Part shown: one piece after another, positions 1 to 10,900 of the stretch
Layout: every line of letters starts with the position of its first letter
Position numbering within the stretch: position 1 is the stretch's first letter
From: Narthecium ossifragum
Taxonomy: Eukaryota; Streptophyta; Magnoliopsida; Dioscoreales; Nartheciaceae
Reading direction: 5' to 3'
Assembly (NCBI GenBank): GCA_963920575.1
Contig: OY986967.1
Span: 25,845,384 to 25,909,383 of the forward strand
DNA: 64,000 bases
Position numbers and translations under genes: made by a program
The notes under the pieces: generated by a model
Databases searched by the model: none
Seen by the model: the letters and a program-made list of their open reading frames with translations, nothing else
What the model was told of the DNA's origin: nothing

Positions 1-436
1 TAACTATGCCCCGAAAAGATTAATCAAGACCTGCTGAAATGTTTTGAAAAGCATATTGACTTAAGAAGCTGATCATATGAATATAGTCATTTGTTAACTA
101 GAATACACCAAATGGAAATTTGCAGCAAAAGCTTAACCATCTGCAGTTCAAGAAACTGCATGCTATGGCAGAACCAGTTGCTCAGTAACAACGATCATGA
201 TTTGTACACAAGCTTTTTAGTGCAATCAGCATGCAATTGTGTCTATCTCCCCCCTCCCTCTCGCAGACGAAGCCCTTCAGATTTGTTTGTCCAAAGCTTC
301 CCATGTCATGGTTCAAAATCCTGAATACTAATATTAGCCTAAATGGGTTCCAAAGCTGGACACATTACTATCTCACAACCATTGAAAACGATAGACATAA
401 AAAATCGCACATAAACACCACGCCTATAATAGATAC

Positions 437-861
437 CTCTCCAGCAGGGTCTATGGAGCCGAGGTAGCGGAGGACGGCGGTGTGCTTCTTGGACGCCTCA
501 GAGATAGTCGCCTCGCCGCACCGCCCCACTTCGAACTTCCTGAACGATCCCAGTCTCCGAGCTTTCTCCATGTGCTCCGCGTAATCTACGAATCCCCCCA
601 CAAAAATCCCTTAAAAAGCACAAAAAACGAAAATAAAAATAAAAAATCAAGGGTTAGAAGCGAACCGATGAGAGAGAAGGTGGTCTTGGATGGATCAGGC
701 GAGGGCTTCCCGGGCGCGGGCGAGGGCTTCCCCGTGAAGACGCCCTTGATCTTGTCGAACAACCCGAGGCTGGAGAGGTGCGGGGAGGACGAGATGGCTC
801 GCGCGAGGAGCGGCTGAGAGTACGGCGCGAGAGCGCGGAAGGAGCGCACCGAGGCTGCCAT
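437..861 (-). CDS. Mitochondrial Tim44-related protein, 5' end only (partial)
   Basis: Two exons are visible: 861..666 and 585..437, with GT-AG borders. The split codon at the junction gives Asp and keeps the frame open. The first ~25 residues (MAASVRSFRALAPYSQPLLA) are rich in Arg, Ser and Ala with no acidic residue, as in a mitochondrial presequence. They are followed by a segment reading LFDKIKGVFTGK. Exon 2 encodes YAEHMEKARRLGSFRKFEV and ends at SIDPAGE with a GT donor at 436. From memory this resembles the plant family annotated as inner-membrane translocase subunit Tim44-related (Arabidopsis At5g27395-like). The recognition rests on this short stretch only. The start at 861 is chosen because an upstream in-frame Met (1023) would put a non-mitochondrial sequence ahead of the presequence. 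The remaining exons lie beyond the left edge, and I found no convincing third exon in 1-434. Confidence 0.55.
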
Positions 862-1029
862 GGCTCGCCACCTCTCGTCTCCGTCGTCCACTGGCGCCTC
901 TATAGAGTAGTTCCAAGCTTCTACCCCTTTTCTCCTCAAAATGGGCTTTGGGCCGGACAAGTTTAGCTCGTCGAGCCGAATGGGGGCCCATTTAGTAATC
1001 ACTAGCCAGCAAGTCCAATCCATTTGGGG

Positions 1030-1675
1030 ATTCTATTAACGATAAAACAATCATTTCTTTGTAAGTTGGAATAATAATGACATGAAGGCGATATATAATG
1101 AATTAATAAACATAACTTACAGTTCTTAACACGAAACCTGCGTAAGAGAATAGTATATATAAGTGGCCTTTGGTTGGGATGAATCGGCGCGCTATGCACC
1201 ATCCACGGTGATCCTATGTTTGGTTCACACATATATATAATTTTATTAGATTTATTATATGAATATTTTAAATTTAATATTTAATGTGTAGTATATATAT
1301 ACTAGTACTCACATGTGCCCTTGGCACAGTTTTTAGTTATTGTTAATGTTAGACGGCTGTGTTGATCCGTAGGTGGTCCAGGGTTCGAAGGTTGGTCATA
1401 GCTTTTTGTTCACTACCACCATAAAACGTAGCCTTTAAAACTTAGGGGATATGAATTAATGCATGTTAACCGTTATTGCTCCTTATAATGTTGATATTAA
1501 AATATTATTACATCATTATGTAAAATATTATTTTAATATATATACTAACTTGGTGGGTCCGTGACATCTGGCTCTGGTAACCACCACCCCCACTACTCCT
1601 TTCCCTCACTCTCCTAATTAACCACCCTCATTACTCTCTTCCACGTGGCTTCATCTCGATCGCATGATATATCCG
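1030..1675. other. Gene-free interval left of the LTR element
   Basis: AT-rich DNA upstream of the Tim44-related gene, probably holding its promoter near 870-1030. It contains a possible Helitron-like end at 1302-1328. The target-site sequence ATCCG of the LTR element lies at 1671-1675. No coding region is supported. Confidence 0.5.
1302..1328 (-). repeat. Possible Helitron 3' terminus
   Basis: Read on the minus strand the terminus is CTAG followed by T, preceded by a short hairpin with stem TGTGCC/GGCACA and loop CTT (1314-1328). CTRR ends with a hairpin about 10 bp inside are the known 3' signature of Helitrons. About 150 bp inside, a motif near 1464-1495 (AACCGTTATTGCTCCTTATA) recurs almost unchanged beside a similar terminus at 57581. 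The 5' TC end was not located, so the call is tentative. Confidence 0.3.
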
Positions 1676-2320
1676 TGTTACCTGAAAAAACAGGGTAACA
1701 TGGAAAAAACGCCGACGACGGGCGCGTGGTCGCCAGGCACTTGAGGCGTGCCAACCGTTGCGCAGGGATGGGATCAAAAGGGTGGTGGATTCTGCCGTGC
1801 CTCAACTAAGAGGACTTTTGGGATTCCAGCTCTAAGTCTACGTTATGGATATGGCTACTCCTATGGATGGTCGGAGGTTACTCCTACTCCTAGGCGGGTT
1901 AATGGCTACTCCTAGGTAGAAAGAGGACTGTTACACTACTCCTAGGTAGAAGAAGAGCCGACTATGCTACTCTAGGTAGAAGATGAATAGTACACTACTC
2001 CTAGGTAGAAGATGAACAGTAGGAAAAATAAGAAGCATTCATTGATAGATGTGTTCGGGTTGGGGGGTCCCTTTTCTTTCTTCTACAAGACATTTATACA
2101 AATTGCTCAAGAGCAACTTCCCATGATCTTTAACTGTTAGCCCATGATTTGGTGGTTGCAACCCATTTTGCTCCCCATGATCTCCATGATTGCCGACGGT
2201 TGCTCTCCACGTCGCCCACCATTAACTCCTATTATTGCTCTATCCCGGTTGAGACCCTCTCGATGTTGATTTTGACCTTCTCCTTTGACCCTCGGAATAT
2301 GCCAAATTTTGGCGGTAACA
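1676..2320 (-). repeat. 3' LTR of the non-autonomous retrotransposon
   Basis: This is the 3' LTR in the minus-strand sense. It begins TGTTACCTG and, after six A, continues CAGGGTAACA, which makes a terminal hairpin. Near 1903-2010 it holds four spaced copies of a near-palindromic motif, CTACTCCTAGGTAGAA, one of them missing two bases. The inner border at 2320 is set by comparison with the other LTR, which diverges at 5528. Confidence 0.92.
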
Positions 2321-2639
2321 CAATGCCCCCCTTTTTTCCGTGGGAGTTGAAGAACTCGCACGAAAAAAATAATGTCATCGAGCTCTAGGATATGTGATGA
2401 AAACTCGCATAGAAAATAATGTCATCGAGCTCGAGGCTATGTGACTACATGTTGGGTGCAGCAAAGAGTTGGCCACGTGTTGAACATGAGCTTCGGAGGA
2501 TTTAATGACGAGATTGAGCTAAGACTCGGAGGCCTCGATGCATGATTGGGTGGAGGTCCTTGAGGCTGCATATTAAGTGACATGGATCCTTAGCCGTTGG
2601 ATGAACTCGACGGCGTGATCAAACGACTCAGCCCTTTCT

Positions 2640-3520
2640 TCCCTCGAAGAATACTGGAGACCTTCCTCGACGCCCCTTCGATCTCGATCCAGCCTTGTTC
2701 GCCGGGATCCAGCGTCGATTGGGCCTTGGTTCGCCGTTATCCACCTCCAGTGAACGCCACCGTTCCGGCTCCCCTGCTACCGTCCAGATCTCCTCTGATT
2801 CGCCGGGGTCGTCGAGGGCGCCGAGGGTTCCAAGGTCGGTCTTCGCCAAGGTTGTGCATCTCCGGGGTCGCCGAGGCCAGGCTTCTCCGAGGCCGTCGAG
2901 TACGCCGAGGTCAGGCTTCCCCGAGGTTGCCGAGGTCGGGCTTCTCTGAGGTCACCGAGTACGTCAAGGGTCGAAGCCTCACCTCGAAAATCGAGGCCGT
3001 AGTCGCCGAGGATGTTAGGGTCACCAAGGTCCGGCTTCTTCGACGCCCCATTCCGGCCCCTCTACCTTGCTATCAGCCTCCCTTGCTTCGCTGAGGTCAT
3101 CGAGGGGCGGCCTTGGATGTCGGAGTCGAGGTCGACGGAGCTTCTGATATCGAGGCCGAGGTCGTTGAGGTCGGGTTTCCCCGGGGTCACCGAGTATGCC
3201 AAGGTCGGAGGTGTACCCCGGATGTCGGAGTCGAGGTCATCGGAGCTTCACTTCTGATATCGAGGTCGAGGTCGCCGAGAACTCCAACGTCGCCTAGGTA
3301 GGGCTCCTCCGAGGTTGCCAATGTCGTCGAGGACTCAGAGGTTGCAGAGGTCGCTGGGGTCGGAGCTGTCGAGGCTGAGGTCATCGAGATCACTGGGGTC
3401 GGATGTTGAAGCCGAGGTTGTCGAGTACGTCGGGCTTCTCCGAGGCTGTTGAGGTCGGATGTTGAGGCTGAGGTCGTCGAAGACTCCGAGGTCGGGCTCT
3501 GTTCGAATGCCGACGGGTAC
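2640..3520. repeat. GC-rich degenerate tandem repeat inside the LTR element
   Basis: Short units built on GAGGTCG, CCGAGG and GGGCTTC recur irregularly over about 880 bp. The base composition is unlike the AT-rich flanks. Several overlapping open frames here on both strands are a by-product of this low-complexity composition. The segment lies between the acidic ORF and the polypurine tract, where the pol region of an autonomous element would be. Confidence 0.7.
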
Positions 3521-3826
3521 CGCTCCGCCCAGCTCTCGCGAGTTGCAGCGTCGTCAGCGTTCCTTTCTTCTCCTTCGCTATGGCCTCCTCACCTTCTCGT
3601 TTGTTCTCGTAGTAGAGCTCCACCAACGTCGTCATCCTTCTCGCCATCGACCTCGCCATGGCCTTCATTGCCGCCGTGAACGCCCTGTACTTCTAGCGCA
3701 TCGTCTCCACCAACGTCGTTGTCACTGCCACGATGCCCCCGCTGCCCTGGATCAGGTGGTTCGCCACCTCCCAGCAACCCAGGAATGCCCCACAGGCGTT
3801 GATCTGGAAGGTGTGATCCCATTCCT

Positions 3827-4852
3827 CTACGGTGGTGGTGGCGGTGCTCGGGGGTTACTTGGGGTCGAGGACGTCGATGCTATGGGCGAGAATGTGGGGC
3901 TTTGATGTCGAAGAGCTCCGCCGAAGAGAGATTTGATGCCCAAGGGATCGAGAATGTCGGTGCGTACGGGTTGGTGAGGCGTGACCTTGCTGGGCACTGG
4001 TGTGGTGGGATGTGATGACCACATCTTGCCCCTCGGGTCAAACGGAAACTTCTCCGTGACCATTGGGCTAGCCATCCAGTCGATGCAGGTACATTTGGAG
4101 CCGACGTAGTCATCAATATTGTTGATGTAATCATCATCCTCGTCGACGCCGCCATCATCCTCGTCGACGTCGCCGTCGTCGAAGTTGTCGGTGTCGTCGC
4201 CGTCGGAGTTGTCGACGTTGTCGTCGTCGTCGACAACACCATCATTGATGACGTAGCTTTCGTCGAAGTCGTCGATGTCAAGGGAGATATTGTCATTGTC
4301 ACCGGTGACAACGCCACTTTTTTCGACGTCGTTGATGGTGCTGCCGTCTCCAACATTGTCGATGCTACCATTGTCGACACCATTGATGGATGCATTTTTG
4401 GTTTGCTGCCCCCCGAGCTCGAGATGATCCTCTATCACAAGTTTTGGATCTGCTTCCATGATGATGACCATCTCCTCTGTTGCCTGTGGTGGCTCCTCCG
4501 GAATGAGCAACTCTGTTTGGGTTATGGTTACTGCTTGAGAAATTTGGTCAGAGAGGTTTTGCTGCGTAGTCGTGGCCTCGTTTTTTCCATGAGCTATCAA
4601 CTCTTGAGCTTTTATCCGCTTCAATCGTCGTTGGGAATGATAGGTCACGACCATTAATTCAAGCTGATTTGTTACCTTTCTGATTCCTTCCAGGGCGTCC
4701 TTCCAAATTTCATCCAGTTCCTTATCTTGAGGGTGGGGTGCATCGCTGCCTAAGGTCTCCGAGGCTAATGGTAAATCCATCGGATTTTGAGAGGACGAAC
4801 CGTCTGGTTCATATCGATCATGAGGATCAATGATGGTAGACTTAAGTGGCAT
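3827..4852 (-). CDS. Acidic gag-like ORF of the LTR element
   Basis: A 341-residue frame starts 28 bp inside the 5' LTR, directly after the primer-binding site, as gag does in autonomous elements. Residues ~45-110 are Lys/Gln/Leu-rich and probably helical. Residues ~185-260 are a strongly acidic tract dominated by Asp with Asn, Val and Gly. The last ~25 residues are Ser/Pro-rich, ending in a run of prolines. No CCHC knuckle and no protease motif is present. Position suggests a structural protein; sequence alone does not identify it. Minus-strand frames further on (3390-3822) may continue the same coding region after frame breaks. Confidence 0.6.
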   Translation of the reverse strand: MPLKSTIIDPHDRYEPDGSSSQNPMDLPLASETLGSDAPHPQDKELDEIWKDALEGIRKVTNQLELMVVTYHSQRRLKRIKAQELIAHGKNEATTTQQNLSDQISQAVTITQTELLIPEEPPQATEEMVIIMEADPKLVIEDHLELGGQQTKNASINGVDNGSIDNVGDGSTINDVEKSGVVTGDNDNISLDIDDFDESYVINDGVVDDDDNVDNSDGDDTDNFDDGDVDEDDGGVDEDDDYINNIDDYVGSKCTCIDWMASPMVTEKFPFDPRGKMWSSHPTTPVPSKVTPHQPVRTDILDPLGIKSLFGGALRHQSPTFSPIASTSSTPSNPRAPPPPP

Positions 4853-4880
4853 TTTTGGTCTCCCACTGTGGTCGCCAAAT

Positions 4881-5527
4881 TGTTACCTGAAAAAAACAGG
4901 GTAACATGGAAAAAACGCCGACGACGGGTGCGTGGTCGCCAGGCACTTGAGGCGTGCCAACCGTTGCGCAGGGATGGGATCAAAAGGGTGGTGGATTATG
5001 CCGTGCCTCAACTAAGAGGACTTTTGGGATTCCAGCTCTAAGTCTACGTTATGGATATGGCTACTCCTATGGATGGTCGGAGGTTACTCCTACTCCTAGG
5101 CGGGTTAATGGCTACTCCTAGGTAGAAAGAGGACTGTTACACTACTCCTAGGTAGAAGAAGAGCCGACTATGCTACTCTAGGTAGAAGATGAATAGTACA
5201 CTACTCCTAGGTAGAAGATGAACAGTAGGAAAAATAAGAAGCATTCATTGATAGATGTGTTCGGGTTGGGGGGGTCCCTTTTCTTTCTTCTACAAGACAT
5301 TTATACAAATTGCTCAAGAGCAACTTCCCATGATCTTTAACTGTTAGCCCATGATTTGGTGGTTGCAACCCATTTTGCTCCCCATGATCTCCATGATTGC
5401 CGACGGTTGCTCTTCACGTCGCCCACCATTAACTCCTATTATTGCTCCATCCCGGTTGAGACCCTCTCGGTGTTGATTTTGACCTTCTCCTTTGACCCTC
5501 GGAATATGCCAAATTTTGGCGGTAACA
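4881..5527 (-). repeat. 5' LTR of the non-autonomous retrotransposon
   Basis: This is the 5' LTR in the minus-strand sense, 647 bp. It matches the other LTR except for about five substitutions (for example GGGTGCG versus GGGCGCG near 4928, and GGATTATG versus GGATTCTG near 4995) and two one-base length changes in homopolymers. It should hold the element promoter, but I cannot place a TATA box with confidence. Confidence 0.92.
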
Positions 5528-5532
5528 ATCCG

Positions 5533-7860
5533 GTCATAACTTGGATTAGGTATCCTCATCCACATGATAGAATGCACTGGATTTTATATAATAAATATAC
5601 ATACATACAAAGGATCATGGTGCATCGGTTGATAAAAAAAGACAAACCAGACGAATGCATTTATTGTCTGATACATGTTCCATATGATGTATGCATCCAC
5701 GATTCCCCTGTATTAGCGATTCGAGCAACCAAACACACCATAATGTCCCGCCCAAAGTTACTTCACTTATATTTCCTTACAAAACAATTTGATAGTTATC
5801 ATAGCAAATCCTCTCTTGAGCGAGGAAAATTCTAAAACCATACAAGACAGAACCAACAAAAGGTTCACAATTGAATATGATAAAAATATGTGAAAATAAC
5901 AGATATCAAAGTTATTCTCCACTGATTGAATGATGTAGAATCGCCTGATTAAGGATTTTAATTTAACCTATATTCAATAATATATGATACAGTGTGGTGA
6001 TTCTCTCTATATCACGTCGTGATGCAGCATTATTCCGTAGGGTTTACTGTTGTCCAATGCAGCTCGACCTGATTCGACCAAATTAAATCGTGTGATAGTT
6101 AGGGCCTCATCATAGCTGGATCTGTCTCGTGCTTATCTTCTTTATTACTTTTTTACACTTGACCTCAGCGAATCACCATTATTGAGAAACAAAAAAGCCC
6201 ACCATCATTATCACATCGCCATCATATCAAAAGGTCGGCTTGCTTGTTTAAATAAATGATCATTAAATAACTAAAATTTAAAAATAAATTCCGGTTACCC
6301 TCAATCTACTTATGTGAATAAATAATTAGATGAGGTTAGAAAAAATGAGATAAAAAAAGATAAGGTAAGGATCGTAAGATGGGGTTAAAAAAATTAAATT
6401 AATAAAAAAAAGGAAAAAAGAAAGTAATGTGATAAGTGGAATAACAATAATCCCATAATTATTATTCTGATGTTAAATGAAAAAATAAGAAAAGATGGGT
6501 TATCTCTATAACCGGAACCAAACGGCCCTCACCCGCTCCCGCAGACAACACGACCTTAAACTACATCTCCTTACGTGTCACATCATTAGGGGAAGTCGAC
6601 TCTAATAACGAGGCTCGTCTGCCACGTAGGATAAACTTAAAAAAGAGTATTGTAATTTGTTCCGAGGGAGAGCAGACCGGGCCACGTAATAAAAAGCCCT
6701 CGGGAATAAAGGAAATATATAGGGGGGAATCATCGCTGGCAGAGGAGATGGCGAGCTTGGGACGGAGAGAGATGCGTTGGAACTCATGGATCCTCGTCTA
6801 AAGGCGAGCCCCCCTTCTCTCTCTCTATCTTTATCGCTTTTGGTTCCTATGCGGTGGGAATTTTATATTGTAGTGGTTATCGATCGCTTTTTGGAATCTG
6901 TGGATCTTTATCTTGATCCGCGACGAATCTATTTACATAGGGATCGGAATCGGTATTTGTCGCCGATTAGGTTAGATTCGGCCTTAGATCGGTGTTTAGT
7001 TGGGGTTCTGGGATTTTCCTGTTTTGAAACATGGGGGTTTTGGTCGATGTGGACGAGGAATTCGTACTGTGTTGGTTTTATTGGTTCTTGTGATCGAATT
7101 CGGTTTTGGGATTTTAGGTTTTTTTTGTTTGTTTGTGGAGATTTTTCTTTTTGTTCGATTTTGGCCGGGGATTGTATTCTTTTCCCCTTTTATAGGGGAT
7201 GGGTGCAATTGGAGCTTATGATTGCCTGGACTTGGGAGATTTTGATACAAAACCTTGGTGTTCGGGTGATTATATGCAATTATTCCGTAGCTTATGTCAA
7301 GGTGATAGAAATATATTTTAGAAGACGGCATTAGATGATCATTTAAGAATTTCTTTGTCTTGGACGCCGCATTCATCAAATTTGTAACTTATCCTCTCCT
7401 GACAGTAGTGTGTTTTTCAAAGTGAATGTTAATCTGAAATACTCCATAATCCTATTGTTAGTCAGCATAACACAAGCTGGCTTGATTTTTTTTTTTTTTG
7501 CGTTTGTGTGTGTTCTTTTTGTTCCGAGTTTGGCTGCAGTGTTCTCTATCCAATGGATTTGATGGAATTATTGACGCATTGCTATGTATCTGCTTGTTTT
7601 ATCATTTTTTTTTAAACAGTATGAAACAACCTATAGTAGCTTCCTAGGCGTTCTTTTGTAAATTGAAGTACTGCAGTACCATTTCGATTTCAGGTACAAT
7701 TTTCTGCTGCTATTCAGTTTCTAGGCTTCTGCTGGACAAAGATATAGATGGCGGGAAGGTTTGACTAGGTTCCAACTTGAACTGATTGGAGATTATATGC
7801 ATTTCTCGAGTTTTACTTTGAAATTATTTCCTTTTTCAATATTTTTCGTGCTGAAATGCA
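5533..7860. other. Upstream region and leader of the CBL gene, with a possible MITE
   Basis: No coding gene is supported. Around 6290-6518 there is an AT-rich insert with short inverted ends TTCCGGTTA / TAACCGGAA, next to ACCAAACGGCCC, typical of MITE ends. From about 6700 the base composition becomes leader-like, with a CT repeat near 6810-6835, and the first non-coding exon of the CBL gene probably lies here. A 3' splice site at 7860-7861 ends the leader intron. Confidence 0.4.
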
Positions 7861-7863
7861 GGT

Positions 7864-7908
7864 ATGGAGTTTGTTAATGCGTGGGGACTATCATGTTGCA
7901 GTGCCTAG
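7864..7908 (+). promoter_or_regulatory. Overlapping upstream ORF at the CBL start
   Basis: If the leader exon begins after the AG at 7860-7861, its first ATG is at 7864, not at the CBL start. It opens a 14-codon frame that ends with TAG at 7906-7908, past and out of frame with the CBL ATG at 7893. Such an overlapping uORF would lower CBL translation unless it is skipped by leaky scanning. It has a G at -3. Confidence 0.45.
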
Positions 7909-10900
7909 ATGGGGTCAAGCAATTGTTTGCTTTCTTGTTGAAGTGTTGTGATCTTGACCTCTATAAGCAGCAAAAGGGCCTTGAAGATCCCGAGCCTTTA
8001 GCGAGGCAGACTGTGTGTACGTAACATATTCTATTTTAATTACTTAGCCCTCGATTGGTTGAGGGATAAGGGGGGATAACCCCACTTTATCCCCCTTATC
8101 CCCACTTTTTACCCAAACACCAAAGTAGGGATAAGGGGGGTTACCACTATTTCACCTACCCCATTCCTCTCTACTTACTTTTTCTCACCCCCATTCCTTT
8201 ACCCCACTTTTTCTTACCCCTAACCCCCCTTAGGACGTGTAAAACGTGTGTACCATGTTACTGGATTTTTAAATACAGCTTTACACAAGCACTAGGGCAA
8301 GCATTTGGAGGTTCTTTTTTTTTCTGTTTTATGTTCGGATATGATGCCATGATTATTTCATGCTTTTTAATGATCACACACGGACAGCTGACAATTTTGT
8401 GCCTTCCTATTTCCAGTTAGCGTGAGTGAGATAGAAGCCTTATATGAGCTGTTCAAAAAGATCAGTAGTGCTGTAATTGATGACGGCTTGATCAACAAGG
8501 TAAGAACTTTTTTTTGTCTTTGATTGAGTGTTCATATGTTATTGTCAGGCAAACAATAACATGAAGACCTACTAATGTTAGAATGAAGTACATATGGATA
8601 GTTATGCTCTTTGCATGTGGGACATGAGCTCATTTCTTTTTATTTCGTAAAATTGCTAATGTTTCAGTACTCAGTTGCTTAAACTCTTTTGCTATGGCTT
8701 ATCTATTTTCAAATAAACTTTCTGCAGGAAGAGTTCCAGTTGGCACTATTCAAGACTAACAAAAAGGAGAGCTTATTTGCTGATCGGGTATATGCATATT
8801 GAACTTAATTTGGTGGTGTATAAAGTTGTCATATTATCATTATTCTTGAAATACGGTATCCAGATTTATTCTTAGAAACTATTTTGCAATCATTTAAGAT
8901 GCATATCATATACAGTCATCTGATAGGTGCCTTGTCAATTCTATGACTCTTGGACGATGATCCAACAGTTGACCTTGTGAGTCCATGAGTGAATTTGGTC
9001 TTTTGAAGTGACTTTGATCATGCATAATGTGGTCTGTTGTGACATCTATCGTTCTGGGAGTTGGCAAAAATCAACATTAGCTGTGATTAGAGAGCGAACT
9101 TCAGGCATGCAGGACCGAACTCGTTCTTGTTCAAGTGGTTTCAGATATATTGGATATGTTAATAGGATTTACGTTCTTGCATCTCTCCCTTGCATGCTAA
9201 CTATCCTCGATAAATTTAGAGTAGCTGGAATGGTTTACTTATGCAACCCAATGTTGCCGGAATTGGAATCATACACGGGAGTTGAGTAGAATTCAATGCA
9301 TTTTCATAAATTTTTTCCAAGATTTGGTAACTAGGTTTTACGGGAACTGTGGTCTATTTTATGGTTATCTGCCATTTTGGTGAAAAAAAAACTAAGTCAA
9401 TCTTCAAATTGTTTTAAAGGTATGTTGGAAAAAATTATGTCAAATTTGTTTCACACTCCGGTGCAAGTATATTGCTTCTTCATGTTGACTGTCTGAAATT
9501 TGGACTGAGCTTTCCATGCATTTGAGCCTCCAAGTTTTTCGAACATAAATTTTCAGGCCACAAAGGAGAAAAGAAGTTGGTATATCATTTGTGATGTCAA
9601 CTATTTTGGTTCGACTTCCCAATTCTAGGCGTCAGACTAGAAATTACATGATCACGAGATGAATTGATGGATACAATATTATCTGAAATTTGAGGAAGGA
9701 TCGTATAGCTGGACGTGGGGTTTGACTTGAATCAAGTTTAACAACAATGATCCCTCCATGAAAGCTTATTAGTATCCCTTATTGGTATGCATAGAATGAG
9801 ATTAATTACACTAGCTTTACTAGGTTCTCCTTTTTATCATTCTTTTGTTGCTTACCATCAAAGTCTTCTTTGACCAGTATAGTCTAGCTCCTCGACTCTT
9901 GAATCGCGAGTATGGGTGCTACAATTCACGCCACTGCGATTTTTATTCGCGGTGATGCATCTTATATTTCAACTCAATTGTTATGTGCATCAGCACATGT
10001 TGGAACCCAGCATGCATGCTGTTTCTGAGCTTGTTCTGGAAAGCTCACAAACCAATGTTAGAATTGCAATTTCTCATATTAAATTGGAAACTCACTATGT
10101 GATAGCATTATGAGAATTTCAGTATCATGGTTTTAAGCGTTGGCAGTGAAAATGCTTGCGAAGCTTGCAAATAGCACTTAAAAACATGCTCAACATTGTC
10201 ATACTTATTATGCATTTCAGCTTTGCCAGGGGCACTTAAGACCATGCTCAACATTGTCATGGGTTGTCATGTATATATGGCTGTTGTTTGAATTAGTAAA
10301 AGTAATCCTATTAGATGTACAAGTCAGACTAGCTTGATAATTCTGCTCACTTTATTGCTGGTATAAAAAATCTTCATGTTTGAGACGATGAAGATTTGGT
10401 TGGGTCATCTCATATCTGATTTTTGAACTCAACAGGTTATCAATTTGGACTGGATCTAACTTAATGGACATAGAGTATTGTCAAATCAATCTCATTTCAG
10501 GATTGGCGTACTGAGTAATGAGCTAATGGGTCATTTTGGCTCATGTTAATTCCTAATCATGAATATCAAGTTAGCAATGTTGGATAGGCAGATTTGTCAG
10601 CTATAGATTCCAGCATAGAAAGTTTAAATAACGTATGCAACTGCTATTTTGAAGGTATTAATGGTCGGCTAAATATTATCACTTATAGGTTGTTTTAAGG
10701 GCCTATCTTTCTGGTTATGACTTTGTGAAGCAGCTGCATTTGGAATTTTTTTCCTCGTCTTTTTTTTGTGAGGAATTTTTTTTGCCGTTGTATAAGGCAA
10801 TTGTGTGGTTACATTTTTGTTATTTATTAATACTTTGTATTTTCCTAAAGTATGTGCTTGGTTCTATGTCGATCATAAAAAGTAATTCGGTAGTTCCTTT

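Larger units (their letters stand above)
1676..5527 (-). mobile_element. Complete non-autonomous LTR retrotransposon (LARD-like)
   Basis: Two direct LTRs of about 646 bp (1676-2320 and 4881-5527) begin TGTTACC and end GGTAACA. The pair is flanked by a perfect 5-bp target duplication, ATCCG (1671-1675 and 5528-5532). On the minus strand, next to the 4881-5527 LTR, TGGCGACCACAGTGGGAG matches a tRNA-Lys primer-binding site at about 15 of 18 positions. At the other end a polypurine tract (A6G6, 2322-2339) abuts the LTR. These three signals fix the orientation. The internal 2.56 kb has one long acidic ORF and a GC-rich repetitive segment. No protease, reverse transcriptase, RNase H or integrase was recognised, so it must depend on enzymes from elsewhere. 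The primer-site type suggests a Ty3/gypsy relative. The LTRs differ by about 5 substitutions and 2 single-base indels, so the insertion is recent. Confidence 0.93.

Noticed and set aside
1340..1420. GGGTTCGAAGGTTGG resembling a tRNA B box (possible SINE)
   Set aside because: No convincing A box at the right distance and no poly(A) or target duplication.
2597..3094. 165-codon plus-strand frame in the LTR element
   Set aside because: It lies in the GC-rich repeat block, on the strand opposite to the element's signals; open by composition.
6777..7334. 185-codon frame upstream of the CBL start
   Set aside because: Composition is that of T-rich leader/intron DNA, with no conserved motif; most likely a chance frame in the CBL leader region.
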